Below the pieces are notes generated by a model. It was not told the origin of the DNA. It saw only the letters and a program-made list of their open reading frames with translations, and did no database searches. Of a stretch of 64,000 nucleotides of DNA, positions 17,875 to 28,074 are shown in pieces. The DNA comes from Clostridium sp. Marseille-P2415. GTDB lineage: Bacteria; Bacillota; Clostridia; Lachnospirales; Lachnospiraceae. Position 1 is the first letter of the stretch. Every line of letters begins with the position of its first letter. Both the position numbers and the translations under genes were made by a program. The stretch is taken from the NCBI RefSeq assembly GCF_900155545.1, contig NZ_LT732525.1:99463-163462 (forward strand), in the 5' to 3' direction.

Positions 17875-17901
17875 AAATCCAGTAAAACCAGAGATTTTCA
17901 G
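17871..17901. repeat. Perfect hairpin overlapping the recombinase stop codon
   Basis: CTGAAAATC (17871-17879) and GATTTTCAG (17893-17901) form a 9-bp perfect inverted repeat with a 13-base gap that includes the TGA stop. There is no T-tract, so it is not a standard terminator. It could be a core site for the adjacent recombinase or a weak mRNA 3' structure. Confidence 0.55.
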
Positions 17902-18091
17902 CCGGCATAACACAGTCTTGGTTAAACTGCGAACTTCGTAATGTCCGCAAAATATTGTTTTTTATTGTATACCGAAAACGGAGCTTCGGACGTTGTGACG
18001 TATACAGCAGTTCGTGTTTTGAGGAACATGGCAGACGAAATAGAAGCAATTATACATAAAAAACGAATGAGAAAACCAGGAGGCTATCAGA

Positions 18092-19864
18092 ATGAAAAAA
18101 TTCAGCGATTTTAGTATTACTCGAAAACTGCTCACAGCTTTTTTAAGCATGGTAATTACAATGCTTTTAATCGGCGGCGTGGGCATCTTTGGCATGCTTC
18201 AGATCAATAAAATGGATACATTTATGTATGAAGAACAAACGGCCCCCATTGAACACCTGATCACTGCAACTAAAAATTTGTATCAGTTTCGTGCGGATTC
18301 CAATGCAATGATTATCCATGCAGGTGATGCAAAGGAAACGGAAACCCTGGAGCAAAATTATCTGACTGAAAAAAATAATTTTTTAAGCAGTGCCGCTGCT
18401 TATCGTACAAGCATTAAAAATGCGGAATCTCTTGCTTTGCTTGATGAATCAACACAGATATTTACCGATGCTTATGACCCTGCTATACAAAAATGTCTCA
18501 CCGCAGCAAAAGCCGGAGATAAGGACGCTGCATTAACCGCTCTTAGCCAGGAATCGGATAACATTCAAAAGATATATGACAATTTCGACAAGCTGGTTAA
18601 TCTTCGCATGAGTATGGCTCATCAAACCAGCAGATCAAATGATTCAACAGCAATTATGCTGACTGTAATTCTTTGCATCATTGTTGTGGCCGGTACCGTT
18701 TTTGCGGTATATTTAAGCCTTAAGATATCCCGAATGATCAGCAGGCCCATCGGACAGGTTGTGGAAGCTGCGAACAAAATCGCCCTGGGACATTTGGATA
18801 TTGACCTTCAGGATGTTAATTCCAAGGATGAAACCGGCCAGCTTGCCTCTGCGTTTACCGAAATGCTGGAGGGCATCCGCAAGCAGGTGCTGATAGCGGA
18901 AGAAATCAGCAATGGTGATTTTACACAGGAAGTACCCCTTCGTTCCGGAGAGGATGTACTGGGTCTTGCACTGCAGAAGATTGAAAGAGATCTCAACCGG
19001 ACGCTGCTTCTTATCAGCGAAGCTGCCGATCAGGTCAATACCGGTGCAGAGCAGGTATCCTCTGCTGCACAGGCGCTTGCATCCGGTTCTACCGAGCAGG
19101 CTGCAACCGTTGAGGAACTTAACGCAGCCATTTCCACAGTGGCAGGACAGGCAGATCAAAACGCCACCAATGTCCGCTTAGCCTCTTCGTATATGGAGCA
19201 GGCCGGGGCCGGAGTGGTTGAAAGCAATACCCACATGCAGAACCTTAACACCGCAATGAACAAAATCGGAACAGCCTCAGAAGAAATTTCCAACATCACA
19301 AAAGTGATTGAAGATATCGCCTTTCAGACAAATATCCTTGCTTTAAACGCCGCAATTGAAGCAGCCCGTGCCGGCAACGCCGGAAAAGGCTTTGCGGTTG
19401 TTGCTGACGAAGTACGCAATCTTGCAACGAAATCTGCGGAAGCTGCCAAAGAAACAGCAAACCTTATCATGCATTCCGTGGAAACCATTTCCGAAGGCGA
19501 AGAAATGGCAACCGAAGCCGCAAGGATCCTTGAAGAGGCCGCTGAGAAATCAAAACTCGTTGAACAGGCGATTCTGGAAATCGAATCTGCATCTACCGAA
19601 CAGGTGGCTGCGATCGAGCAGATCAATCAGGGCCTGTCACAGGTATCTGCCGTAATACAGACAAACGCAGCTACCGCAGAAGAAAGCTCTGCCTCCAGCG
19701 AAGAGCTGGCGGCCCAGTCTCAGACATTACAGCAGGAAGTCCGGAAATTCAAATTAAACGGAGAAGAATCGGATTTCCGTAAAGAGTACGTTCCTGCCAG
19801 GAAGAGCCTGGATCCGGAATCCAACGCCAGACCGGCTGCCGGATACGGTTCCGGAAAATACTGA
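18092..19864 (+). CDS. Methyl-accepting chemotaxis protein
   Basis: A 590-residue transmembrane receptor. TM1 is about 12-34, an extracellular four-helix-bundle-type sensor spans about 35-188, TM2 is about 189-211, then HAMP (about 212-265) and a long signalling domain with the conserved hairpin tip around [20 protein letters not shown]. No C-terminal receptor-tethering pentapeptide is seen. It has its own terminator and stands alone, with no che or fli genes nearby, as is common for dispersed receptors. The ligand is unknown. The start at 18092 has AGGAGG eight bases upstream. Confidence 0.92.
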   Translation: MKKFSDFSITRKLLTAFLSMVITMLLIGGVGIFGMLQINKMDTFMYEEQTAPIEHLITATKNLYQFRADSNAMIIHAGDAKETETLEQNYLTEKNNFLSSAAAYRTSIKNAESLALLDESTQIFTDAYDPAIQKCLTAAKAGDKDAALTALSQESDNIQKIYDNFDKLVNLRMSMAHQTSRSNDSTAIMLTVILCIIVVAGTVFAVYLSLKISRMISRPIGQVVEAANKIALGHLDIDLQDVNSKDETGQLASAFTEMLEGIRKQVLIAEEISNGDFTQEVPLRSGEDVLGLALQKIERDLNRTLLLISEAADQVNTGAEQVSSAAQALASGSTEQAATVEELNAAISTVAGQADQNATNVRLASSYMEQAGAGVVESNTHMQNLNTAMNKIGTASEEISNITKVIEDIAFQTNILALNAAIEAARAGNAGKGFAVVADEVRNLATKSAEAAKETANLIMHSVETISEGEEMATEAARILEEAAEKSKLVEQAILEIESASTEQVAAIEQINQGLSQVSAVIQTNAATAEESSASSEELAAQSQTLQQEVRKFKLNGEESDFRKEYVPARKSLDPESNARPAAGYGSGKY

Positions 19865-19865
19865 G

Positions 19866-19911
19866 AAAGCAGGTGGCATTGACGGATCTTTCGTCAATGC
19901 CACCCGCTTTT
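19866..19911. terminator. Terminator between the chemotaxis receptor and ABC-F genes
   Basis: GGTGGCATTGACG (19872-19884) pairs perfectly with CGTCAATGCCACC (19892-19904); AAAGC/GCTTT extends the stem and a run of seven T follows on the plus strand. The genes converge here, and the flanks may serve both directions. Confidence 0.9.
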
Positions 19912-19917
19912 TTTGTG

Positions 19918-21801
19918 TCACATAGTTTCTTCAAAAGCCGTATCATACCATTCCAGGCAAAGCGCCTCCCATTCTTCCCATGCCCTTTGGCATTCTTCCT
20001 TTAACCTTTCATAGTCTCCGGCTTCTTCCCATGGTCCGCCGTTCCAGAATTCTTCCGATTCCATCCACTTTTCCTTCATCATTTCCACGCAGGAAGATAA
20101 TTCTTCCACCCGTTCCTTTGCCGGCAAAAGCCTTTCTAAAACCAGACCAAGCTTCCAGTCCAAATAAGCTTCCTCCACCGGAATCTCTTTAAGCCTGTGC
20201 CGCTCTGCTTTTGGGACAGCCCGCATCCCGGCGATCAGAGCCTGTTCCTCAGCCTTCATCCGTGCGGCAATGTCATCTCCGCTCTCCGCTTTTCTTCTTC
20301 GCTCCAGATAATGTTCATAGCCAAAAGGATAGGAAAAGACAGTCCGGTCCTCAAATATCAGAACCGATTCTGCCACCCGGCTTAAAAAATAGCGGTCATG
20401 GGATACAAATAAAATGGTCCCTGTATATGCGCGGAATGCAGATTCCAGGGTTTCCTTTGCCCTTATGTCCATATGATTGGTAGGCTCGTCCAGGATCAGG
20501 AAATTGGGTCTGCTCTGCAAAAGCTCCGCCAGGACCAGCCTGGATTTTTCTCCCCCTGACAGAAGGTCCACCCGTTTCCCGGCTTCCTTTCCTCCGAACA
20601 GGTACGCCCCCAAAATGCTGCGGACCTCTTTTTCCGTCAGGGAGGGGAATAAATCATGGAAATGCTCTGCCACGGTTTTTGTGGAATTCATTTCTGACGA
20701 ATGCTGGTCAAAATAGCCGATGGTGATCTGATTTCCCAGGGAATATTCCCCGGAAACAGGAGATAAAAGTCCTGCAGCCGTTTTTAAAAATGTACTTTTT
20801 CCGGCGCCGTTGGAACCAAGGATTCCGATCTTCTGACCTCTGCGGATTCTCATGGTTATCTCTAAAATAGGTTTATCATAACCGATTTTCAAGTGCTCTG
20901 ATTCAAACACCCATTTGCTGCCTGGAAAGGCCGGCTCCAAAGGTCCGGTAAACATATGGATATCGTTCTCTTCCGGCCTTGGAACCGGAACGATCCTCTC
21001 GACCGCCTTCTTTTTCGACCTGGCAAACGCCGCTTTGTTCGGCTTATTCTTAAACCGTTCCACTATGGCCTCCAAACGCCTGATCTCCTCCTGCTGTCGT
21101 TCATAAGCCTTTGTCTGAAGCCGGACCGCCTTTCCCTTCTCTTCCCGGTAATGCGTGTAATTGCCCGGATAGCGGGTAAGCCTCCTCCCTGACAGCTCAT
21201 ACACGACAGATACCGTCTGATCCAGAAAAAACCGGTCATGAGATACCATAACCACCGCTTTTTCATACTGCTTCATATACTGCTCCAGCCACTCCGTTGT
21301 TTCGATATCCAGATGGTTGGTGGGTTCATCCAAAAGCAGAATATCCGGTTTTAAAAGCAGATGGCGTATCAGGGCGATTTTTGTCTGTTCACCGCCGGAA
21401 AACTCAGAAAGCTTCTTTTTTTTATCAGCTTTTGAAAATCCCAGTCCGGTAAAAAGCGTATCGTACTCCCGCTCATATTCAAACCGCTCTATGGCAAAGG
21501 AATCCGGACAGGGACAGGAGGATAAAAGCTCTTCCCAGACTGTCCTGTCCCTGTCCGCAAATGCCTGCTGCTTTAAATACCCCACAGTCGGCTTCCCGGA
21601 ACAGAGGATTCCCGGGCCTTCCCTTCTATCATCCCGGTCTAAGTCCAGTTCACCGGCAATCAGCCTTAAAAGCGTCGTTTTGCCGGCCCCGTTATTTCCC
21701 ACTACCGCTATTTTTTCTTTGCCATGTATTTCAAAATCAATATGTGACAGAATCAGATTCCCGCCGGCGGTGACTGTTCCATCCTTTATCTGATATAACA
21801 T
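19918..21801 (-). CDS. ABC-F family ATPase
   Basis: A 627-residue soluble protein with two ATPase domains and no membrane segments. The first has GNNGAGKT, FSGGEQ and LLLDEPTNHLD; the second has GSNGAGKST, LSGGEKSR and LILDEPTNHMD. The inter-domain linker is Arg/Lys-rich (about 225-275) and there is a C-terminal extension of about 100 residues. ABC-F proteins act on the ribosome, either in translation or in protection from antibiotics. Which applies here cannot be told by eye; the housekeeping context and lack of a regulated leader favour a translation factor. Confidence 0.88.
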   Translation of the reverse strand: MLYQIKDGTVTAGGNLILSHIDFEIHGKEKIAVVGNNGAGKTTLLRLIAGELDLDRDDRREGPGILCSGKPTVGYLKQQAFADRDRTVWEELLSSCPCPDSFAIERFEYEREYDTLFTGLGFSKADKKKKLSEFSGGEQTKIALIRHLLLKPDILLLDEPTNHLDIETTEWLEQYMKQYEKAVVMVSHDRFFLDQTVSVVYELSGRRLTRYPGNYTHYREEKGKAVRLQTKAYERQQEEIRRLEAIVERFKNKPNKAAFARSKKKAVERIVPVPRPEENDIHMFTGPLEPAFPGSKWVFESEHLKIGYDKPILEITMRIRRGQKIGILGSNGAGKSTFLKTAAGLLSPVSGEYSLGNQITIGYFDQHSSEMNSTKTVAEHFHDLFPSLTEKEVRSILGAYLFGGKEAGKRVDLLSGGEKSRLVLAELLQSRPNFLILDEPTNHMDIRAKETLESAFRAYTGTILFVSHDRYFLSRVAESVLIFEDRTVFSYPFGYEHYLERRRKAESGDDIAARMKAEEQALIAGMRAVPKAERHRLKEIPVEEAYLDWKLGLVLERLLPAKERVEELSSCVEMMKEKWMESEEFWNGGPWEEAGDYERLKEECQRAWEEWEALCLEWYDTAFEETM

Positions 21802-21915
21802 TTTTGCTTTCCTCTGATTTTTCTTTTTGCCTTACTGTTCATTCCTCCCATAGTATAACCCTTTTCTCATCTTAATGCCATAATGACTTTGCAAAGTATG
21901 CTTTATAATCGTTAC

Positions 21916-23217
21916 CTACAGCGATACATGAGTCTTGGCCCTGGCGATCCTGTCACGGATGGATTGGAGTACCGGCACCATGAAGGTTGCGATGAGGCCG
22001 CCTGCAAACCCGTTGTTATAAAGGTTCATCCCTCCATATACGATCCCCACGTTAAGGGCCACGGAAGAATGGAGGAATCCTGCCAGGATTCCTGCGATAA
22101 CTCCGAATTCCCCTGCAACCGGCGCCAGTGTTGTGGACAGAAGAAGGGCTAAGAGCGCATTGGGATCCGTAATGCTCCAGATTTTAGTACCGCCTCCCAG
22201 AATGACTCCCGCCATGACCGGTAAGATGTTGCGGATGTGCTTCCCTGTAGCGCTGAATCCCACAATGGTAAATATCCCGCCGATGGTAGGTCCATTTAAA
22301 TCGCCTCCCACCATCAGTATGACCAACATTGATACAATGCCGTTAATTCCCATATTAAGTAAGGTCGGCGCAAAGCCCTCACTTTTTACATAATCGGTCC
22401 CGCTGATGCCATAGGTTTTTAATATTTCCAGGTACCGCCTTCCGACATTGTCCGATAACAGGAAGGAAAATATCACCATTCCAAGAAATAAAAACAGGAG
22501 CAGCCTGGCAAACAGCTCATTCTGGCCCACAGACCAGATCAGCCTGGCCTCAATATCAATCCCAAATGATTTCATCAGGGATACAATAACCGTGGCAATG
22601 ATGCCGGAAGCAAAACCTACATTATAAAGGGAATATCCCTTATGAGAGTAATGAGTATGGGTAGATAAAGGCGGGAGCACAAAACCAATGCTCAGCCCGA
22701 CGAAAATGCTTAGGATCAGCCTGACCGCCAAAGGAAGATTGCCGATCTGCATGATCTGCGTAATGACCGGGGACAGACAGGTCCCGTAAAAGCCCACATA
22801 AATATAACGTGTTATGGAAGTTTTGTGATAATAAGAATACAAACAGATTCCCATCATGATGGCCCATATGTTCAGGATATTTTTCCCAAACAAAGAAAAA
22901 CCAAACATGAGGAAGCATGAAGTTATCGTATGGCCGCTCATCTCCATACCCAGAAAATACACAATTGCAATGCTTAATAAAGTTAATACGCCCGCGTTAA
23001 CAAACGCGGCTCCAATGCCCCCAATGGCAATGTAATCCGTAATCAGGAAATCCGGCTCCCTGACGATCGTAATGATACCCCTCCAGATTTCATCAAACGG
23101 CTGCAGCAAGAATCCTGCAACAATAAAATAAATCGGCACCAGGGCAAGAATCTGAAATTTTGTCCGCCTGGACAGCGGTCCGCAATTTCTGAATTTGAAT
23201 GAAGGTTGTCCTGTCAT
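21916..23217 (-). CDS. DUF1576-family polytopic membrane protein
   Basis: About 433 residues and eleven or so membrane segments, matching the DUF1576 family of Firmicute membrane proteins. The start at 23217 has AGGAAAGGAA upstream; the frame extends to 23286, but that part lies inside the terminator of the upstream ATPase gene and is rejected. Glycine-rich membrane helices (GGIGAAFVNAG, GVILGGGTKI) suggest a transporter. No substrate is known for the family. Confidence 0.75.
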   Translation of the reverse strand: MTGQPSFKFRNCGPLSRRTKFQILALVPIYFIVAGFLLQPFDEIWRGIITIVREPDFLITDYIAIGGIGAAFVNAGVLTLLSIAIVYFLGMEMSGHTITSCFLMFGFSLFGKNILNIWAIMMGICLYSYYHKTSITRYIYVGFYGTCLSPVITQIMQIGNLPLAVRLILSIFVGLSIGFVLPPLSTHTHYSHKGYSLYNVGFASGIIATVIVSLMKSFGIDIEARLIWSVGQNELFARLLLFLFLGMVIFSFLLSDNVGRRYLEILKTYGISGTDYVKSEGFAPTLLNMGINGIVSMLVILMVGGDLNGPTIGGIFTIVGFSATGKHIRNILPVMAGVILGGGTKIWSITDPNALLALLLSTTLAPVAGEFGVIAGILAGFLHSSVALNVGIVYGGMNLYNNGFAGGLIATFMVPVLQSIRDRIARAKTHVSL

Positions 23218-23272
23218 GTCGTTCCTTTCCTCTGTATGAAATTTTAGATACGGAAGTATTTTATCATTTTTA

Positions 23273-23316
23273 AAAAAGAGGTTCAACTCTTTTTTTCAAA
23301 GATTGAACCTCTTTTT
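23273..23316 (-). terminator. Intrinsic terminator after the P-type ATPase gene
   Basis: Minus-strand AAAAAGAGGTTCAA pairs with TTGAACCTCTTTTT; T-richness follows. It lies nine bases after the ATPase stop and separates it from the DUF1576 gene. Confidence 0.82.
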
Positions 23317-23324
23317 CTCAGGGA

Positions 23325-25940
23325 TTATTTTCTGCTCTCTTTTAATACTTTTATAAACTGTATGATGAGAGAAGGTATGATTGCAAGACCATATATAATA
23401 CCGATCTGAACCCCGGAAAGGGCCGTAACGGAAAACAGTTTTCGGAGCAATGGTACAAACATTACAAGGCTCAGCAATGAAACACCGGCCACGAATGCTC
23501 CCAGGCTGTACCAGTTGCCGGAAAATCCCAGCCGGAAGATGGAATGGCTGCTTCTGCAGTTAAAACCGTGGAACAGCCGGGCCAGCGTCAGCGTACAGAA
23601 GGCCATGGTGCTGGCGGTGGAGGTACTGCCATTTCTTAATCCAATGTGGAAAGCCGTCATCGTACATGCGGCGATCAGCGCTCCCTGCAGTAATATCTTA
23701 AGCATAAATTCTTTTGTCAGGATCCCCTCCTTGGGATCCCTTGGTTTCCGGCTGAGCAGATCATGCTCCGCAGGCTCCATGCCGATGGCAATTGCCGGAA
23801 GCGAATCTGTAAGCAGATTAATGAAAAGCAGATGAACCGGGGCAAACGGCACCGGAAGAGCCATGATCGAGGTATAAAGAACCGAAAGGATCCCTGCCAT
23901 GTTGCCGGAAAGTAAAAACTGGATGGCATTCTTTATATTCCGGTATACGTTTCGTCCGTTTGCAACGGCTTTGATAATCGTAGCGAAATTATCGTCTGCC
24001 AGAATCATGGAGGCCGCGTCCTTGGACACCTCTGTCCCGGTGATTCCCATTGCAACTCCGATGTCCGCTTTCTTTAATGCAGGGGCATCATTGACTCCGT
24101 CTCCTGTCATGGAAACAATATTTCCGCGGCGCTGCCATGCATCCACGATCCGGATCTTATTCTCCGGAGACACTCTGGCATAAACAGAAGTCTTTGTAAT
24201 GTTCTGATCCAGTTCTTCATCGGTCATTGCGTCCAGCTCCGCACCGGTCACCGCCATATCGCCTTCTTCAAAAATCCCGATCTGCTTTGCTATGGCAGTT
24301 GCCGTAATCTTGTGGTCTCCGGTTATCATCACCGGCCGGATTCCGGCCCGTTTTGCATCTGCTACCGCGGCCTTAGACTCCTCTCTGGGCGGGTCTACCA
24401 TGGAAATGAGCCCGAGGAAAATGAAACCATTCTCAGAATTTAAGGAAAGAACGTGTTCCTCATCCACTTCCTTATAAGCAAAGGCAAGAACCCGCAGGCC
24501 ATTGCGGGAAAACTTCATATTCTGTTCTAAGATATCTTCCCGGTCTTTTTCAGTCAGTTCTCTCACACCCTCTGAGGTTCGGATGTGGGTAGTCCGGTCT
24601 AATAAAACATCCACCGCTCCTTTGGTTAATATGGTATGGATCCCATGAAGCCTGTACTTGGTGCTCATGAGCTTGCGGTCCGAATCAAATGGAAGTTCCT
24701 CCAGACGGTGCATCATATCCCGTATAATATCATGGCTTACGCTGACTTTCCCTGCCATTTCAAGGAGCGCATACTCGGTAGGGTCTCCAATCCCCTTTCC
24801 TTCCACAATGGAAGAATCATTGGTCAGGACCGCATCGTAGAGGAGATACCTGTGAAGCTGGCTGCGGAGGTCTAAATCGTCGGGCTTATACGTCCGGTTA
24901 TCCACATAGACCTCCTGGACCGTCATCTTATTCTGGGTCAGCGTTCCTGTCTTATCCGAACAGATCACGGAAACACAGCCCAGACTTTCCACTGCCTTCA
25001 GCTCTTTTATAATGGCATTTTCCCTTGCCATCCGCTGGGTTCCCATGGCCTGGACAATGGTTACAATCGAGCTTAAAGCCTCCGGGATCGCAGCCACTGC
25101 AAGGGCCACCGCAAACATCAGAGAATCCAGAACCGGCATCTTCCGGTAAATGCTTAAAAGGAATACTATAACACAGATGACCATGATGACCATGGCAAGA
25201 CGGCTGGAAAACTGGTCCAGACTGGCCTGCAGCGGTGTTTTCTTCTCCTTTGTGGCATTCATCAGACTGGCGATTTTTCCGATTTCCGTATCCATCCCGG
25301 TGCCCGTAACTGCCACAACGGCTCTTCCGTAAGTAACCAGACTGCCGGAATAAACCATATTCGTCCGGTCAGCCAGAGGCACTTCCTTCTCCAAGGTTCC
25401 TTCTTCTTTGTCCACGTTGGTGGATTCGCCGGTTAAGGAACTCTCATTTACCTGAAGGGAATAATTATTTAAGATCCTTCCGTCAGCCACCACCATATCT
25501 CCTGCTTCCAGAAGCAGTATATCTCCCGGAACCACATACTTTGAATCAATTTCAATTTTTTGCCCGCCGCGGATCACCCTGGCATTGGGAGATGACAGGG
25601 ATTTTAAACTCGCCAGGGATTTCTGCGCCTTTTCATGCTGCACCGTACCCAGAATGGCGTTCAAGACAATAACCGCAATAATAACGATGGTGCTCTCTGC
25701 ATTTCCGGAAAGCATGGAAATGACAGCCGCCGCTATCAGAATGACTACCAATAAATCGCAGAATTGTTCAACAAATACCTGAAGGGTGCTTTTTTTCTTT
25801 CCCTCCTCCAGAACATTCTCCCCTTTGCTGGCAAGAAGCCCGGCAGCTTCTTCCGCGCTCAATCCTTCTTTTGTCGTGTGAAGTTCTTTTAATATTTCTT
25901 CTTCTGTTTTTTGATACCAGTCTTTCAAACCTTCCTCCAT
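23325..25940 (-). CDS. P-type cation ATPase, SERCA/PMCA-like; probable Mn/Ca exporter
   Basis: An 871-residue P2A-type ATPase. Phosphorylation motif CSDKTGTLTQNKM, hinge TGDGVNDAPALKKAD, nucleotide-binding MITGDHKIT and actuator loop SLTGES are intact. TM4 carries PEALS with the cation-binding Glu, and TM6 has NLLTDSLPA. Such pumps are often annotated as calcium ATPases, but this gene is preceded by a yybP-ykoY-type leader; pumps so regulated (for example YoaB and MgtA of lactic bacteria) export manganese. A Mn2+ or Mn2+/Ca2+ efflux role is therefore favoured. Confidence 0.9.
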   Translation of the reverse strand: MEEGLKDWYQKTEEEILKELHTTKEGLSAEEAAGLLASKGENVLEEGKKKSTLQVFVEQFCDLLVVILIAAAVISMLSGNAESTIVIIAVIVLNAILGTVQHEKAQKSLASLKSLSSPNARVIRGGQKIEIDSKYVVPGDILLLEAGDMVVADGRILNNYSLQVNESSLTGESTNVDKEEGTLEKEVPLADRTNMVYSGSLVTYGRAVVAVTGTGMDTEIGKIASLMNATKEKKTPLQASLDQFSSRLAMVIMVICVIVFLLSIYRKMPVLDSLMFAVALAVAAIPEALSSIVTIVQAMGTQRMARENAIIKELKAVESLGCVSVICSDKTGTLTQNKMTVQEVYVDNRTYKPDDLDLRSQLHRYLLYDAVLTNDSSIVEGKGIGDPTEYALLEMAGKVSVSHDIIRDMMHRLEELPFDSDRKLMSTKYRLHGIHTILTKGAVDVLLDRTTHIRTSEGVRELTEKDREDILEQNMKFSRNGLRVLAFAYKEVDEEHVLSLNSENGFIFLGLISMVDPPREESKAAVADAKRAGIRPVMITGDHKITATAIAKQIGIFEEGDMAVTGAELDAMTDEELDQNITKTSVYARVSPENKIRIVDAWQRRGNIVSMTGDGVNDAPALKKADIGVAMGITGTEVSKDAASMILADDNFATIIKAVANGRNVYRNIKNAIQFLLSGNMAGILSVLYTSIMALPVPFAPVHLLFINLLTDSLPAIAIGMEPAEHDLLSRKPRDPKEGILTKEFMLKILLQGALIAACTMTAFHIGLRNGSTSTASTMAFCTLTLARLFHGFNCRSSHSIFRLGFSGNWYSLGAFVAGVSLLSLVMFVPLLRKLFSVTALSGVQIGIIYGLAIIPSLIIQFIKVLKESRK

Positions 25941-26007
25941 TCTGCCGCCCTTTTTGGACGGCCCGCATCAAAATGTACTTAAGTCTCTGATTATTATTGC
26001 CATAAAA

Positions 26008-26080
26008 GGGAAAAGAAAAAGACTTTCAATGCACTTATTCTGAAAAATATTAACTGTTCAGAATAAACACATTAAAAGTC
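26008..26080 (-). terminator. Riboswitch-controlled terminator of the cation ATPase
   Basis: A long stem (26021-26044 pairing with about 26057-26080, 20 of 24 positions plus wobbles) ends in a CTTTTTCTTTT tract. Its 5' arm begins with GACTTTT, which is also the 3' strand of the riboswitch closing helix, so the two structures are mutually exclusive. Metal binding would therefore prevent termination and turn the pump on. Confidence 0.82.
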
Positions 26081-26160
26081 TGGTAACCATTATCTGGCAT
26101 GCACCGCCAGACTGCCATCGACAGTCAGGATGTTGACAGTGCATTGAAACTACTCCCTTT
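26074..26160 (-). promoter_or_regulatory. yybP-ykoY (Mn2+) riboswitch
   Basis: The minus-strand RNA begins AAAGGGAGTAG and ends GGTTACCAGACTTTT, the conserved outer boundaries of the yybP-ykoY class, with CATCCTGAC and the internal-loop element GCCAGATAATGG between them. Family knowledge: this class senses Mn2+ and commonly controls manganese efflux genes. It sits between a consensus promoter and the ATPase gene. Confidence 0.85.
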
Positions 26161-26212
26161 TAATGAAACATATTTCATCGTAAATCAGAAACTTACGGCT
26201 TTGACTTAGACC

Positions 26213-26241
26213 ATTATACGTGCTAATGTTTCATTTGTCAA
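26213..26241 (-). promoter_or_regulatory. Sigma-A promoter of the riboswitch-ATPase transcript
   Basis: Minus-strand TTGACA (26236-26241) and TATAAT (26213-26218), both perfect, with a 17-base spacer. Predicted start near 26206 gives a leader of about 265 bases. Confidence 0.88.
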
Positions 26242-26343
26242 CAATATTTTCAATCCGGTCCCGGAGTATCATTTTTACTATAGTTCCATGTAGATTTTCC
26301 ATTTATCCGGTCTTTTCTTAAAGCAATACACTTTTACATAAAA

Positions 26344-27984
26344 TCAGGTTTTGCTGCTCCTGTCAAATACACAGGTACCATTTACAAAGGTCCCGCAAAC
26401 TGCAACGTCTTTTATCCTCTCCGGGGCACAGCTTCTTAAATCTTCCGCCAGAACGGTAAAATCAGCCGCCATTCCGGGGATCAGCATCCCTTTTTCTTCT
26501 TCCTCAAAGCTGGCTCTTGCCCCCATGAGTGTATAGGTTTCCAGTGCTTCCTCCACGGTAAGAGCCTGATCAGGCAGAAAGGTTTTTGTACCATCCAGAG
26601 TCGTTCTTGTCACCGCGCACTGGATTCCGGCCAGCACACTGGGACGCTCCACCGGTGCGTCCGAACCATTGGAAACAGAAACCCCCATATTCAGAAGGGT
26701 TTTGAACTGATAGGTATAAAATGCCCGTTCCTTCCCGACCCTTTTTTCAACGACATGATTGTCATGATCCAGAAAAACCGACTGGATGTAAGCATGGAGC
26801 TTCAGTTTCCGAAACTTTTCAAGCAGCTTTTCCGTGGTGATCTGGCAATGGACGATTCCGTGGCGCAGTTTGTTTTCTGTGTGGCCTGCCATGGCCTTTT
26901 CCATGGCGTCCGCCGCCATCTCCATAGCGCGGTCTCCTATGGCATGGACCGCTACCTGCATCCCGTGTTCAGAAGCATATCCGATTCTTTCATCAAGCTC
27001 TGACTGGCTGTAGATCGAAATTCCACAGCCATCCGGTTTTTCAGGATCATCGGCATAGGGCTGACTTAAAAAAGCAGTCCTTGCACCCAGGGAACCGTCG
27101 GAAATGATCTTTAAAGGGCCGATGGTGAAAAAACGCCCCCCTTTTCCAGTCCGGTACCCACTGGCAATAAAACTCTTAAGCGCATCCATATCGGAAAGCA
27201 GGCATTGTTCATATACCTTTACCGTCATAAGGCCTTCCGCTTCAAGTTCACGGTAAGTTTTTAATACTACTTCATAGAAAATTCCCGGAAAAGCCGCCAG
27301 ATCATCGCTCTGAACCGATGTGATCCCATATGCATTTAATTTTTTCATGGCCTGAAGGATACAGGTCCTGATCTCTTCTTTATCCGGCGCAGGAATTACC
27401 CGGCTGACCAGATTGATCCCATATTCCCGAAGCACTCCGGTCGGCTCCCCTTTTTCATCCAGATCAAAGCATCCCCCTTCCGGCTGGGCAGTCTTACCGG
27501 TTATCCCTGCTGCCTGAAGCGCTGCCGAATTGACACTGGCAATATGGCCGCAGGCCCGGTAAATGATAACAGGCCGGTCTGCAGAGACCCTGTCCAGATC
27601 ATAGCGGTTGGGGAAACGTTTTTCATCCTGGAAAAAATCGTGGTTCCAGCCTCTTCCCACGATCCAGCTTCCGTTTTCCCCCTCATGTTCCGCTTTATAT
27701 TTCAATAGCCCTTCCAGCATGCCGGACATGGAGGTGGTGCACGATGCCAGATCTGCAACCCTCAATCCGTAACCATATCCCAACAAATGCATGTGGGAAT
27801 CGATAAATCCCGGAACCACAAAGCAGCCGTTCACATCACACCGGACATTCTCCGTTCCTTCTGCCCATTTTTCTACGTCTTCCAGATCTCCGATCACTGC
27901 AATTCTTCCGTTTTCCACGCCCATGGCTTTGACATCCATGCATTTTTTGACATAGAAAGTGCCATTATAATAAATATATTTCAT
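26344..27984 (-). CDS. Amidohydrolase family 3 protein (YtcJ-like)
   Basis: About 546 residues. The metal motif DSHMHL and a C-terminal SDAPVE Asp identify the amidohydrolase-3/YtcJ family, whose members are mostly uncharacterised hydrolases of amide or imidazole-like bonds. The start at 27984 has GGCGGAG four bases upstream; the longer frame is not supported. It lies just downstream of pnp with a 90-base gap and may be transcribed with it. Substrate unknown; there is no signal peptide, so it is cytoplasmic. Confidence 0.82.
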   Translation of the reverse strand: MKYIYYNGTFYVKKCMDVKAMGVENGRIAVIGDLEDVEKWAEGTENVRCDVNGCFVVPGFIDSHMHLLGYGYGLRVADLASCTTSMSGMLEGLLKYKAEHEGENGSWIVGRGWNHDFFQDEKRFPNRYDLDRVSADRPVIIYRACGHIASVNSAALQAAGITGKTAQPEGGCFDLDEKGEPTGVLREYGINLVSRVIPAPDKEEIRTCILQAMKKLNAYGITSVQSDDLAAFPGIFYEVVLKTYRELEAEGLMTVKVYEQCLLSDMDALKSFIASGYRTGKGGRFFTIGPLKIISDGSLGARTAFLSQPYADDPEKPDGCGISIYSQSELDERIGYASEHGMQVAVHAIGDRAMEMAADAMEKAMAGHTENKLRHGIVHCQITTEKLLEKFRKLKLHAYIQSVFLDHDNHVVEKRVGKERAFYTYQFKTLLNMGVSVSNGSDAPVERPSVLAGIQCAVTRTTLDGTKTFLPDQALTVEEALETYTLMGARASFEEEEKGMLIPGMAADFTVLAEDLRSCAPERIKDVAVCGTFVNGTCVFDRSSKT

Positions 27985-28074
27985 ATTTCTCCGCCTTTCC
28001 GCTTTTTTATACAAAAACAGACAGCAGAGAGATGCTGATCTGTCTGCTGTCTGCTGCACGGCATAGCCGTTTTA

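Noticed and set aside
23218-23286. Longer start of the DUF1576 gene
   Set aside because: The extension overlaps the terminator of the upstream ATPase and lacks a ribosome site.
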